Part shown: positions 13,991 through 25,199 of the stretch, piece after piece | Numbering within the stretch: the first letter of the stretch is position 1 | Layout: each line of letters starts with the position of its first letter | NCBI GenBank assembly: GCA_011109175.1 | Contig: RDEW01000011.1 | Coordinates: forward strand, 816,374-880,373 | Reading direction: 5' to 3' | Length of the DNA: 64,000 nt | Source of the DNA: Dicyema japonicum | Taxonomy: Eukaryota > Dicyemida > Rhombozoa > Dicyemidae | Notes under the pieces: generated by a model | Database searches by the model: none | Told to the model about the DNA's origin: nothing | What the model saw: the letters and a program-made list of their open reading frames with translations, nothing else | Made by a program: the position numbers and the translations under genes

Positions 13991-14379
13991 ATCATTCGTG
14001 AGACAGTCTCTAGTGGGGCCATCGACATATTAAAGGGGGAATTGATGGAGTACCTGTAGCTCATATGGAGTACACATTAAACCATAACAATAATATTCTT
14101 CCTGGTTTTCCTGTATTCTTGGTTTTCCGTTGCATTTTGGCTCAGGAAGTTTTTACACGTCTGGGATCCCAAAAAACGCTAATACACAACGAGACTGGGA
14201 TGAACTGTTGTGTTCCAAAACTATTGATGACATGAAGCCAGAACGTAAGCGAATCGCCTTGCGTGCATTGTTCTGCATAAATGAACGAAATCGATCTTTG
14301 GCTTAGATCTTTTCCCTAGGGACGCTATTAAATGACAACTCCACGTGAATAGGGCTCTCTCCACCGTGGAGTGAATGTT

Positions 14380-14710
14380 TGTGTGGCTCACCACTGTAGA
14401 TGCTGAAGGATGGTGGACACTAAGGTCTTGCCGGAAGAGCGATGGGAGGAGTCCAAGGCACAGAACCTATCAAAGGAGTTATGGGGAATGGTTCAATTAG
14501 AGCTCTGGACTGGCCTCAGCCAACAAAAGATCTGACGGGACAACTCTTTTCCCATGGGAAAATGGTAGATACCTCGCCTTTGATGCCACCTGTATGGATG
14601 GCCTCTTCCCTTCTAACCTTGTACTGACAGCAACTCACCCAGGATCAGCCTCGGGAAGGGGTGAGACACTTAAGAAAAACGAAAGTCTCTGGACAGTTTT
14701 CAACTAATCG
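14380..14710 (+). mobile_element. Non-LTR retrotransposon C-terminal fragment
   Basis: With a frameshift, the plus strand reads DGTTLFPWENGRYLAFDATC, then MDGLFPSNLVLTATHPGSAS and GETLKKNE. This is the D(G)...PW..GR.L.WD.TC.D..A.SHL....GSAA..AE..K pattern found C-terminal to the reverse transcriptase of a widespread invertebrate LINE group. Same family as the copy at 62.9-63.9 kb. Broken, non-functional. Confidence 0.75.
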
Positions 14711-14749
14711 CCATGAAACATTAGGAGTCATTGGAAGCAGATCTTAGCA

Positions 14750-14965
14750 AAATTTATCTCGGGGCTTCAAAAAACCCAAGCAGCATCCCGGACAAAATTA
14801 GTCTCGTTAGACCTCCAAAAGGCGTTTGATTCAGTGTTGAGAATCCTACTAACGAAACAGATCATCAACACCTTAATTGATCCGACTTTAAAACGATGGA
14901 TAGCCAATTTTCTTACCGATTTAGTATCTTCCATAAAGTCCCCCTTCCTTCAAATCAACACACCA
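14750..14965 (+). mobile_element. LINE reverse transcriptase fragment
   Basis: Reads VSLDLQKAFDSVLRILLTKQ and then IDPTLKRWIANFL: the RT block with the first catalytic Asp (KAFDSV) plus the downstream W..NFL block. Same family as 35.8-36.3 and 47.7-48.2 kb. Truncated on both sides. Confidence 0.8.
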
Positions 14966-15625
14966 AGATAGTATATGTTAACGACATCTTTGTGTTCCTC
15001 ATTAAATCTTCAAAGACTATAGAAACCCGGAACCTCAGCTTTTTTTAGTTGTGATGATCAAACTCCAGGAGATACACAATTTGCTGGTTTCTTGGATTTA
15101 TTTATCAACTCTCTTGTACGACAATTTGGACATATCTGAGATCAGGGAGTTGCTCAATAGAGAAGAATTCCTATACTCGGTGTCCTCGGTATATCAGCCA
15201 TGAGGATGTTGAATAGTATGGGGCTGAGTGTCGAACTCTGTGGGACCCTTCTCTTCAGCTCCACCGGATCTGATAGAAATTTGCCATATGTAATAAACGA
15301 GTTCCATTCTGACAAAAAGTCCTTCATCCAGCTTGTTCACTCAACAGGACTTTCGTTTTGTATAGACGACATAATAGTCCTTCGACCAACATTATCGAAT
15401 ACTTTTGGAAATCAAAAAAATGACAGTTAGGCAACATTTCCTTCGCTTTGGTTATTTCCGAGTCTAGGAGAAAGGTACTGTCTCCAACAGATCTGCTAGG
15501 CCTGAAACTGAATTGATCGTTAATCAGGAAGCAACTCATTTCAACGACATGTAGTCTTCTGTAGACCAATCGATCCATAATTTTTGCCAGACTGCAGATC
15601 AGACATCTCCCAAATCGAACGGTGC
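14950..15625 (-). mobile_element. LINE reverse transcriptase, opposite strand
   Basis: From the right it reads KIMDRLVYRRL, INDQFSFRPSRSVGDSTFLL (fingers block), then near 15.2 kb VPQSSTLSPILFNILMADIP, equivalent to the usual GxPQGSxLSPxLFN. The expected F.D...AFD is degraded and the Y-A-D-D box is lost. Its 3' end abuts the oppositely oriented fragment at 14.75-14.97 kb. Confidence 0.78.
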
Positions 15626-15799
15626 AACCATATAATTGACAAATGCCTCTTATTTATTTAGAACATGCCACTTCCACAGTTTTGTTCTAAGCATATGGAA
15701 TCTTTATCAGAGACCCTAACCCTGTACTTAACCGCCAAATTTATATGCCGAAATATATACTAGGGGTGGTAAATCCACGTGATTATTTATTGAAATGTA

Positions 15800-16460
15800 T
15801 ATCATTGATGTGGATTTTATAGACGAGGATACAGAAACTCTCTCACATCTACTGAAAAATGCACCATAAAAATTGGGTGAATGGTTCCTAATCGTAAACC
15901 GGGAGAAAGCCGAAATAACCGAAATGAAAAAAATGACAACATCCTTGATGAACGTTGGCGACATGCTAATATCCTTAGATCCTTACTGGGAGACACAGAA
16001 GACATCATCAAAAAAGAAAACACTTGCAGGAGTAGCAATGCAAAAACTCTGAAAAGGGCTGAAGAGACTTGATGTTCAAGGCACTGAAGGGCATGTTAAT
16101 GCATTTGTGAAACCAATACTCACATATAATGGTACTTGGACCTGTCCATTGCGGAATCGATGGCTCTCGATGCGTGGCCTGCCAGAGTAGGCCTCTAAGC
16201 CTAAACATTACTGACGCCTGGTGAAGAATGTTTATGCACATCCTGCGTATGGATCTCGCTACCCCAGCGAATGTGGCGATGAAGGATCACTTCATATTCG
16301 AGGGGAAGGATAACACTCTCTATCATATTCACAAAGACCTCCAAAGAGTGAGGAAATTCCTGTGCCGCAACGGTGGCCATTCCCAAGTTTTTTTTAAACA
16401 ATCTCCGTTTTCAAGGGATTCTAAGTTCTTCCCACAATCGCATGTTAGTCTTTACCAACT
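15800..16460 (+). mobile_element. LINE 3' portion (RT end plus C-terminal region)
   Basis: Readable pieces are VNREKAEITEMKK, VKPILTYNGTWTCPLRN and a degraded ...VYAHPAYGSRYPSECGDEGS block. These line up with the C-terminal region of the copies at 18.2, 22.6, 33.2 and 41.1 kb, whose core is W.LFGH.LRM...P.N.(A/I)ME.YF. Several stops and shifts. Confidence 0.65.
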
Positions 16461-16464
16461 CCCT

Positions 16465-17235
16465 CAATCACTCTAGAGGTTTTTAAAAGACTAAGCAGAG
16501 ATTTTATTTACCATCAAACTCCAAACCAAAAGGGCATGACACTAATTTATAGTTCGAAGTAAGGGTCACAGAGTCAGTTAATATGAGACAATATTAATAA
16601 TATTAGTGATGGGTTTGACTCCCCAACGCCTCTGGAATCCTTAAGAACCCAGGGACGTGCCCGTTTAACTATTAGCGTCAAGTTATTCGCACTGTATGCA
16701 CATGGACGGGCTCAACGGGAGAGTATCGGGCCAAGATGAGGTCTCCACTGGAGATCACATGAGTAGTTGGTCTTTTAGAATTTTCTTTTTCATCCTCAAG
16801 GCCGACTTATACATTTCCTCAGTCGGGTTGGACGGATTCTATTTCAAAATTTAATAATTCCGGTGAGGCGATGATGACTTCAATGTATGTCATAGTCACC
16901 AAAGCTACGTCACCAGCTCAACCATCTGACCTAATGATTAATTTATTTTCCCGCTTTTGCTGGATTGAAAGAGAAAAAATTGTCCTGAGTGGTCCCAGAC
17001 CCACAAAGAGGTGGCCATACCTGTGAGAACGGCTATTCTGCTAAGCCCATTTATTATGCATTGTGTCAGCCTCTGTGGATCCGCAAACTGTTTCCCATCT
17101 GAAACACGGACAAAGACAAATCGAGGGAAAAAATTTTTGAAGGAACCAGCCTTTCCAGGATCTTCGACAACGAAAACAATAACGCGACCAGCCTTAGTGG
17201 TTGCATATTTTATTTATTTAGCATCCCAAGACCAC
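16465..17235. other. Unassigned stretch, probable LINE 3' flank
   Basis: The only supported signal is a tail near 16715-16770 (atcgggccaagatgaggt) that recurs near 34985-35040, at the start edge of another LINE copy. No gene seen. Confidence 0.4.
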
Positions 17236-17239
17236 AGTA

Positions 17240-17630
17240 AACCAAAGCTAATTATCACGTAATTCCGATGCATTCCATTAGAGACCACATTCCCAATCTT
17301 TGTCTGCATTTACCATGAGCAGGTTCTCCATTAGGCGTCGTGGAAGACATAAGTCGTTAATTTTTGTTCTTTCCGTGACCTTCTGGATGTTCCGGTCTCG
17401 AGAGGCCAAAACAATATCGTCTCCATAACATCATTGTCGGATTCTAAAGTCGAGAGATCGGCCAGAAAGGGGTTTAACAGAGCAGGGGATAACGGAGACC
17501 TTGATGGACTCTGTTGTGGAGAGACGTTAGATGTATTTCATGCAGACGGATTAGGAGAGATTCTCGTTAACTCGAATGCATGAAGTCTATCGAAGACGTC
17601 CAGTTTAATTGTCTTCTGGAACCCTTCGGT
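17240..17630 (-). mobile_element. LINE reverse transcriptase core fragment
   Basis: Reads SPSRSPLSPALLNPFLADL, then DIVLASRDRNIQKV behind a Y-G-D-D version of the catalytic YADD box. Frameshifted between the two blocks. Decayed. Confidence 0.8.
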
Positions 17631-18006
17631 CTTGAAAGAAGTAATAGCTAGAGTCCGGATGTCGTAACGACCATGCCATGGAGGCAAGAGATATGTCTTG
17701 CTTGGGATTCAGCGAGAAACTCCCTCTAATGCGATTTTTCTCGGTAACTCCCATTGCGTGCTCAATGCCTGCAGGACATAATGATGACCTTGTCATAACT
17801 AACTTTGTCGTTAATAAAAATTTTTTTATATAACTTATTTTAATATATTTGAAAATAAAAATTATTTTATTGCCCATAGACTCCAAAGTGGGTTCAAGAC
17901 TGGGAGATGATGTAGCTGATGTAGTTTGGTGTTATGGGTGACATTTTGTTATTATGCAAAGATTCCAAAGTTCAAGGGCTATTCTTGGAATTGATCTCAC
18001 CAGAGT

Positions 18007-18097
18007 GAGGAAAACTATTGAAGTGCTGGAATGTTAACCCCGATTCGACACTGTCCGTCGAGGAAAACTATTGAAGTGCTGGAATGTTAACCCCGAT
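18007..18097 (+). repeat. 53-bp tandem duplication
   Basis: A 38-nt string beginning gaggaaaactattgaagt is perfectly repeated at 18007 and 18060, a period of 53 nt. It sits just upstream of the LINE at 18.15 kb. Confidence 0.9.
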
Positions 18098-18149
18098 CAG
18101 AACTCGGTCACTTCAATACGGATAATCCTATCAAACACAGTATTACGAG

Positions 18150-18780
18150 TGCGTATTGGAAAATGAATGTCGAGAGAAATCGTGATAACAGTGGGCACAC
18201 TTCAAGGAGACTCCCTTTCTCCAGGATTGTTCGCTTCATACGTTGAATCTGCTCTACTAGATCTCCGGAGTATTACAGTGACGATATTATGGAAATCGTT
18301 TACGCCGATGATGTTGATGGAACCACGCAGTACCGAAAACTGTAGGAAGACCATAAAACTTGGCTCGCTTCTTGGGGACTCCGAAGACATTGCCAGAAGG
18401 AAATTGTTATCTACAATGACCATGCATATGCTTTCGAAAGGATGGATCAAAAGGCGTCCAGTCTGCCCATCACTCCGACTCAGATTGTATGAGACTTTCG
18501 TGAAATCGATCCATACGTATAACTCTGAAATATGTGGAATCTTAAAAACCGACGGACAAAGGCTCGACTCATTTCATAGGAATCAACATCGGTGTCTCTT
18601 GGGATCAAAGTGGCCAATGCGTGTAAGGAGTGAAGCATTGTACAAAAGAATCTCCTCTGTACCTCTGATACCCTGATCATGAAGGCGCGCTGGAAAACTA
18701 TTTGGGCACATTCTAAGAATGGATCGAGATACCCCTGTAAGCATCATCATGGAAGAATTTTTTGAAACGTCTTAAATTAA
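18150..18780 (+). mobile_element. LINE reverse transcriptase to C-terminus
   Basis: RT block LQGDSLSPGLFASYVESALL, a shifted EIVYADDVDGTT catalytic box near 18300, connection ...LYETFVKSIHTYNSEICG, then LDSFHRNQHRCLLGSKWP and KLFGHILRMDRDTPVSIIME. A 169-aa frame stays open across 18167-18676, making this one of the less decayed LINE pieces. Confidence 0.85.
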
Positions 18781-19670
18781 ACTTATTCCAAAGACCAAGA
18801 GTAACCAAACTAATGGAATTATGCTAACATGATTCTATGCTGTTGCTTATAATAATGAGACTCCACCATTTATTATTATTTTAGAACCCCTAGGTCACTA
18901 AGAAAGTGTTAAAAAAACGACTAAGTGATCTCAGCTTTCTAAAAATCTTTGAGTCTTTTCTTCCTGTGTTCTAGCTGTAAAACAGTAGAGCATCTGCAAA
19001 AGCTTTGAAATGAACTCGGTCGGGGTGCTATTCTTTAGAAACAATCGGAGATTTATTGCGCGATCAATTCCATCACCCAATGGTTTTCCTAGTTTTTTGC
19101 TGACGCTGGAAAACCGCGGCCATGGTTCCTTGTGATTCCTCTGAGAATGAAGAGGGAGGCTGCAATAGCGGGGGAAGCATACGTGAAATGGTCTGATTGA
19201 GTACAATTTGTCGAGTTTGTAGGTGGATACCACAAAGCTCCATGCGGGACAGGCGTATTCGATTGTATGCTATTATTATTTATCGACCATGACCGACACA
19301 ATTGCTTTATCTATTAATAGACCAGTCCTTGCAGTAATGAAGGTAAGTGAATAATAAAACCTGGTTAATGACTACTAAGTGGTACATGATGGAGTTTTAT
19401 ATGATTTTTTTGTCAAAATACGGCGACCTAAAATCGATTTCGATTTATTAATCAATCGTAATTTAACGTTCATTTAAAACGCCGTTTTTTGTAAAATTGG
19501 TAACGCGTGGTTATTTCTGGCTGTTATTACGTGGTATGCTAAGATTATCAGCATTAAATGTTTATTATGGATTGCTGTGTCTCATTGATTAGCGGAATTG
19601 ACGTGTTTTGTTGCCATGCTGTTTGTTTTCATAATTTGGCAACAGCTGCCTCATTGTTTGCTTAGAATGT
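18780..19670. other. No recognised gene
   Basis: A minus-strand reading at 18931-19301 is open for about 100 codons but shows no motif I recognise. 19370-19570 is AT-rich with no structure noted. Confidence 0.35.
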
Positions 19671-19677
19671 TTTAGAA

Positions 19678-20272
19678 TGGACCTGGAGAACGCAAAGAAA
19701 CAGTTCAATAACATTTTTTCATCGCTGGAGCCATCCCACAAGATCATCTTTGTTCTTTGGGTGGAGTTTGTATGCGCAGAATACAAAACCACCAATACAT
19801 TTAGTTCTGGTTTTCGTGTTTTTTTTACATTTTCGTAGAAAATGGAGCTTTAAAAAGTGGCTCATGTCCATTTTTTGTGGAATGGTCTCTGAGAATAATT
19901 CAAAGACAGTTAATACTCCTTCCTTGCCAATCCCCCAGTTTATAACAACCAGGGAGACCTGTGATGAATTGAATATTATATCCCCCGGAGGTGAATTTAA
20001 CAACAATAATGAAATAATATCCGAGATATTACCTGTCAAGAGGAAAGGCAATGATTTAGCCCGTCGTGTATCTGCGAAATACCGGGCAATTGCAGTTCCC
20101 TGATGATGTATATTCAACACAGGATCAATTAATGTGTCGATTTTGTGAACAATGTTTGGATTATCGTAGACTTGACTCTGTTAAAGACCACATTCGTTCA
20201 AAGAAGCATTCTTTGAACAAAAAAAAGAGTAATTCTGATAAAATATTGGAAGTTCATAATGGGGAAATATAA
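19678..20272 (+). CDS. Possible multi-exon protein with CGGBP1/BED-like zinc finger
   Basis: Starts MDLENAKKQFNNIFSSLEPS at 19678. The frame at 19960-20060 (ISPGGEFNNNNEIISEILPV, KRKGNDLARR) can join the next exon through a 28-nt GT...CAG segment at about 20069-20096. The last exon carries LMCRFCEQCLDYRRLDSVKD followed by HIRSKKH: a C-x2-C...H-x5-H finger of the type in CGGBP1 and hAT-derived proteins, where C...C, DHI and SKKH are hallmarks. The middle (19815-19960) does not resolve into one clear exon chain, so the model is incomplete. It may be domesticated or simply transposon-encoded; a hAT-type fragment of the same class lies at 48.8 kb. Confidence 0.5.
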
Positions 20273-20809
20273 TTTAATTATTTTTGTTGTCAGTTTAACA
20301 TTTTTGGTAACATTTACTTAATATAATGACCTCATAATTATTATTCACGTAACATTCTTATTCTTTTGACATACTTTTAATCCTCTGTGTCATTTTTTGA
20401 ATTATAGTTGTGGTGGTGTGTCTAAAACCGCTGTTGTCCATTCTCTTAGTAATTTATATTGTTGATTACCTCAAGATGACTTGGTTAGCTAAATAACTGA
20501 TCCCAGACCGACAAGAGGGAGATCGATGCCAGAGAGGATGGAAATGGTGGCAGCTTATATTTTTGGAGTTTTCAATGCAACAAGAGCTTTTTGGAGGTAA
20601 GCTGTCTATATTAGTTTGTATAGTCGCTCGAGCAGATGTGTTTTGAGAGATTGGAATGGGAGGTAGGACGGATGAAAATGTTAATTCGGATCAAGTAAGA
20701 TGAGAATGGGAGATGGTCACTGATCGTGAAGTTGCGTCTGTTGACTGGATAAACTGCCTGTAGAGGCAGCTAACATTGCTTCTGAGAGTTTTGGAGGTGA
20801 ATTTAGAGC

Positions 20810-20990
20810 TGTCATTCAAAATATCTACAATCATACAAAAAGTTTGGGCCGATACTATGCCAGATGATGAGAAGAGCTGTACAGGATTCTTGACCCCGCC
20901 GGACTCGTCCTCTCCCTCGTCGGTCTGGATCACTTTGTCAGTTGAGAACTTTTATATTTTTTTGACCCAGTGATCCTGGGGTAATAATAA
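20810..20990 (+). repeat. Dispersed retroelement 3' tail ending in gtaataataa
   Basis: About 175 bp similar to 46357-46530: shared blocks include atatctacaa, caaaaagtt, gatgagaag, ctcgtcggtctggatca and a terminal gggtaataataa. The TAA-repeat end is typical of LINE and SINE 3' ends. Confidence 0.75.
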
Positions 20991-21569
20991 TAGTTATATT
21001 ATTAAAAAGGGGATGGAGGATGAAAAAGTTTGGAGAAAAAAGTCAACAATTTTTTTAAATTGACATTTTTTTAGATATAACAAAGAGTCGAGGAAAATCG
21101 CACTTTTGTAATTGAAATATTTGAAAATCATCGTAAATGTTTGGATGAAGTCGTCTTTTGTGCAAGCAACGTTAGCGACTTTGCATTTAAGAAACAGAGC
21201 ACCAAGAAGGCATCAAAGGAAAATAATTAAGTGATCTCACCTTCTATCAATTTCCGAATTCTCATCAAGCACTCCCCAGCTATCCGTCGTTTTTAGGAAG
21301 CGTCTTCTCGGATTCCTGCAGAGAACAGGATTGGAATGTCTTTCACGGTTGGTCTCGATTCCTCAGCATGTATAACTTTTCCCCCAAATGAGTTTCCTGG
21401 TTTTTGCAAAGCGCAGAAAATCTATCATTCTGACCGACTCCTCTGACAAGAGAGTTCCTTTGTGTGAGAGAAGAAGACGTGGGGTTTTCCGTCAAAGGAC
21501 AGCTCGGTAGACTAGCCGCCTTTAAAAAGTTTCTGTTATGGTTCAATTAAGAAATTTTCAATAGGCTAT

Positions 21570-22040
21570 ATTTTTGTGTTTTGCCCAATTAACCTTACTT
21601 CAGTCTCTTGGGTTGCAGATAGTTTCAAGAACGAGGATCGTGAAGTCTGTATTCCCACAAAGGACTTGCATACGTCATCGTGGGTCGGATAAATTGTTCA
21701 AAAACTGTGGCAAGACTACCGCTTTGCTCTCAACATGTCGGATAAAAGAGAGTTCTATATCAAAGGTACCCCCAAAATCCTTGGTGCTTTGTTAGTAGGC
21801 ATAGCCCCGTTCTTCATAAGAATTTTTGGTTCGACACAGAACTGTCTATTTCACGCTGTAAACAGCATAACGGAGGACTATGTTTCTGATGTGTCGAGCC
21901 TCCGCTTCGAGAGCCATAGTTCCAGCTTCTCAAGCATTTTTTTGGGCGGACTGATTGTTGATTGAATGGCAATGTCCTTGGAGGCAAGAATAATGTCGTC
22001 GGCGTAGGAGAGGATTAGACAGTTCTCATTACTTTTAGTG
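21570..22040 (-). mobile_element. LINE reverse transcriptase fragment with YADD box
   Basis: The minus strand from 22010 reads LSYADDIILASKDIAIQSTI, the catalytic box and following palm strand, then frameshifted thumb-like sequence including PRILGVP-type residues near 21780. Truncated. Confidence 0.8.
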
Positions 22041-22594
22041 AAAAATCATACAGTTGGAGATACCAGGCGAACCACAATGGACATAACATATATTGAATTA
22101 TTATTATCTGCCCCCGAAAAAGGGAACACAACAAAAAAGAAGTTAAACCATCTAAATAAGTGATCCCGGTAGACTTGAACAGGATCGAGATCTTTTTGCT
22201 GTGCTAGTCCATAGAACCCACAGTTATTCTGAATCCAAGACGTTACTCTTTCATGAGAATTTAGAGAGGCGTGGTCTTTTTACTAGCTTACGTGTATCGG
22301 CGGCTTCTATCGCGGATTGGTCGAAGCGATCGGATTCTGAGCCACAAAGAGTAATGAAACGAGAACTATTATTCCGGTTTACCGCGTTTTCGAGTAATGG
22401 GGGAATAGTTGAGCAGAGAAATTGACCATTTTTTGCTCTTAGGGAATCTATCTGTAGAAGTATCGAATTTAATTAATTTATTAACCCCAGTTAATCAATA
22501 TTGAATCGTTTATTATTATTAAGGCACTTTCACGAAAGCCATAATATTAATAGCCCATATGTAACACTTATAGAAACAATATTTATAGTTAATC

Positions 22595-23110
22595 TCTTTC
22601 ATCTTCCTCTGTCGAATGCTAGTGATCTCAATTCGTCCAGGTCGTCCCCAGTCTTTAGATTTTTTCTCACACGATTTAAGTCTTTGTTTAAGGCTGTCGG
22701 AAGTGTCGATCTAGGTCGTCCGCGGAAGGGTTTGTCGCAACTGTCAAAGTAATCTTCCATCGCTTTGTTAGCGGGTGCGTCCGGGTTCATTCTTAATACA
22801 TTCCCAAATAGTCTCCACTGGGCATCTATCACATCCTTGCTGATGTACGAACACATACACTTATTATAAACACCAGTGGTTGATATTTATGCGTGGCCAC
22901 TCCATTCCGAGTAAGCTTCTTAGTTGCCTTCAATGGAACAAATCCAGTTTCGATAGTTCGTTGAAAGAACTTCCCAAGGTCCCAGCGTTGTACAGTAGGA
23001 TCGGTTTCACAAGGCGTTGTAAAGCCTGCATCTGATGTCAATTCCAAGTCCTTTGGCTCTTAACCATCCTTTCCTCAGTTTAGTCATTGCCGAATTTGCC
23101 AGTGTTTTCC
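22595..23110 (-). mobile_element. LINE C-terminal region
   Basis: Best frame: DAQWRLFGNVLRMNPDAPAN, KAMEDYFDSC, FRGRPRSTLPTALNKDLNRV, matching the C-termini at 33.1 and 41.3 kb. Upstream on the same strand are degraded VKPIL..YN and LDLFH.RQLR equivalents. It ends about 85 bp before the start of the PP6 regulatory gene. Confidence 0.82.
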
Positions 23111-23194
23111 TCCTTTATTAATCGTTTATTATGAGTAATTATTATTTATTATTTTAAAATATTTTATTTAAAAAAATATTTAAATATATTAGTG

Positions 23195-25199
23195 ATGGCG
23201 TTTAGTTTTATAGCTACTGAAGTGGACAAATTATTAGAAGATAAAGTAAATTAAAATTATCAATAGAACATTACATTGGAAAGACTTATTGAGGAACCTG
23301 ATATAATACAGGAAACTAGAGCTGGAAATATTAATTTGATAAATTTGTATTATCTATATTAAACATAGTCTAAAAGCCGAAGAAAACATAATAAAATTAA
23401 AAGACATATCATTGTCAGATCCTCCCGAGTTAAATTCACTCAAAGACTTTAAATATAGTAGCATTGCCTGTGATATTCTCTCATCACCTGTTCGTGCTAT
23501 TGCTGAGTCTGTTATTACTATTTTACCGCATTTCTTCGATCATTTAGATAATGATGTTGTACATCCTGTTACTATGAGTTTTATTCTCAAAATATTGTAC
23601 AATAGTCTATTTTACTGCTGTGATGAGGTACAGTAATATTTATGTTTAGTTTATTAGCATAGTAAGGGAGAGTGGTAACTTTATATATTTATTGTTAAAA
23701 CACATAGACGTGTTTGCTGTCTCCGGATTTATTTGTGATATTTATTCTACCCCCTCTCCTCTGTTAGAAGTACTTATTTTGTCTTTTTAAGTATTTTGAT
23801 CAAACTGGTTTGTCCCTCAGACTTGTACTGTGTCTCAATAATGAGGTTAATTTAATTTATTATTAGAAATCTGGTGTTGTTACCCGACTTTTGTGTGATC
23901 TTCTGAATGGGCCTGTAGATATATTCACCGTTGAATTCGGTCAATCTCTGTTAATAGAACACTCCGTTATATCCCGTCTATGTGAAATGCTTACTCTACC
24001 AAATTGTCACAATGTAGTATTAGTACTATGCTCTATATTTGATCCCATATACGTTGAGTTTGTATATTATTTACTCGTAGTGATGATTCGTTACAAATGC
24101 CCCACAAATATGACACAATTACGTTATTGGACCAACTGGCTGATAATTGTTCGTATTTTGTCACAATATTACAGGTTGTTGATTATTATCTATTAGTTCA
24201 CCCCCAATACTCCATTGGGTATACTTCGTCTTTCATTAGTAAGACTTATTGCTTCCACCATTAAGCATAACCACGTCGCTTATATTAATGCCATCGAATC
24301 ACTCAAAATTGTTATTCTTATCATGGTCTCACTATATTTTATTGTAGGATCTGTTTTTTCATTATCCATTCCATTCATTGTTACACTTCCAGGTACATAG
24401 ACTACTTCACTCGATCTTTCGTCTGTCAACAACATTTCCATTTTTGATAAACTGGCTATACAGATTTTTACTGAATATGGACTCATTACCCGTCTTTTGG
24501 ATGTTTTTGACAAGGAATATTAGTTTGCTTAATGTTATTTTGTAGTTTATTCAATTATTCCAATCGACAAGGCGACTACACTGCACAAGGAATGGATCTC
24601 ATTGTCTTTGTGTATCAACTCACTAAGGATAACGTTGATTCTCCTGTTCTCTTGGGTTTATTAGTAATCACATGACAGAACTTGCCAATTCTCCCACGTG
24701 GATTAAATTCTGTGAGGACAACCTTGATAAATATAATAGTGATAATAACTGTAAAGAAGAGAATGAAATAAGTGAAGAAATAGTATTGGATGATATCGAT
24801 GATATGACAGTAAGGTATATTATGTTTTTATATTGGCTTATGATGATTTTATTGCGTTATCCTCTCAGTTACCAACACTGCCATCAGTAGAATCCACAAT
24901 CAATGACTCTATTACTGTTGACTTATCAATGAGGTTATTCTCTCTATATACGTAAGAGATCCATTTGAGGATATTGATAAGACTGTCAAAGTAATGCAAG
25001 TCAATGATGATAATGTTACTCCGTTTGGTGAGACAAGAGAGAAGAGACCAATTGTCTTTGGTGAGTGTTTGGAGAAAGTTCATAAAAATGAGTATTAATT
25101 TGACTTATTTTAAGATGTGATTGGGTGGATGATGTCTGGGATTCATTTGATAATAATTTGGCAAGACATCCTACTTTTATGTTTTTGGATGATGATTAA
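23195..25199 (+). CDS. PPP6R: PP6 regulatory subunit (SAPS-domain protein)
   Basis: SAPS proteins bind and target protein phosphatase 6. The N-terminus reads ATEVDKLLED, ITLERLIEEPDIIQETRAGN, matching the family's IDTLL...LTL.EL.DE.D.LQE.K..N. Later blocks fit helical repeats: NSLKDFKYSSIACDILSSPV, GVVTRLLCDLLNGPVDIFTV, LGILRLSLVRLIASTIKHNH, MDLFFHYPFHSLLHFQ, SPTWIKFCEDNLDKYNSDN. It ends in an acidic DWVDDVWDSFDNNLARHP tail and TAA at 25197. Introns: 23246-23266, 23347-23368, 23628-23649, 23770-23791, 23846-23866, 24175-24196, 24326-24347, 24523-24545 (21-23 nt), plus an unresolved one near 24075. The frame near 24420 and near 24665 needs a one-base shift, and exon limits after 24800 are uncertain. 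The tail is much shorter than in vertebrates. Confidence 0.88.

Noticed and set aside
19719-20120. 133-codon minus-strand open frame
   Set aside because: It is antisense to the zinc-finger candidate, has no family-like motif, and the plus strand explains the region better.
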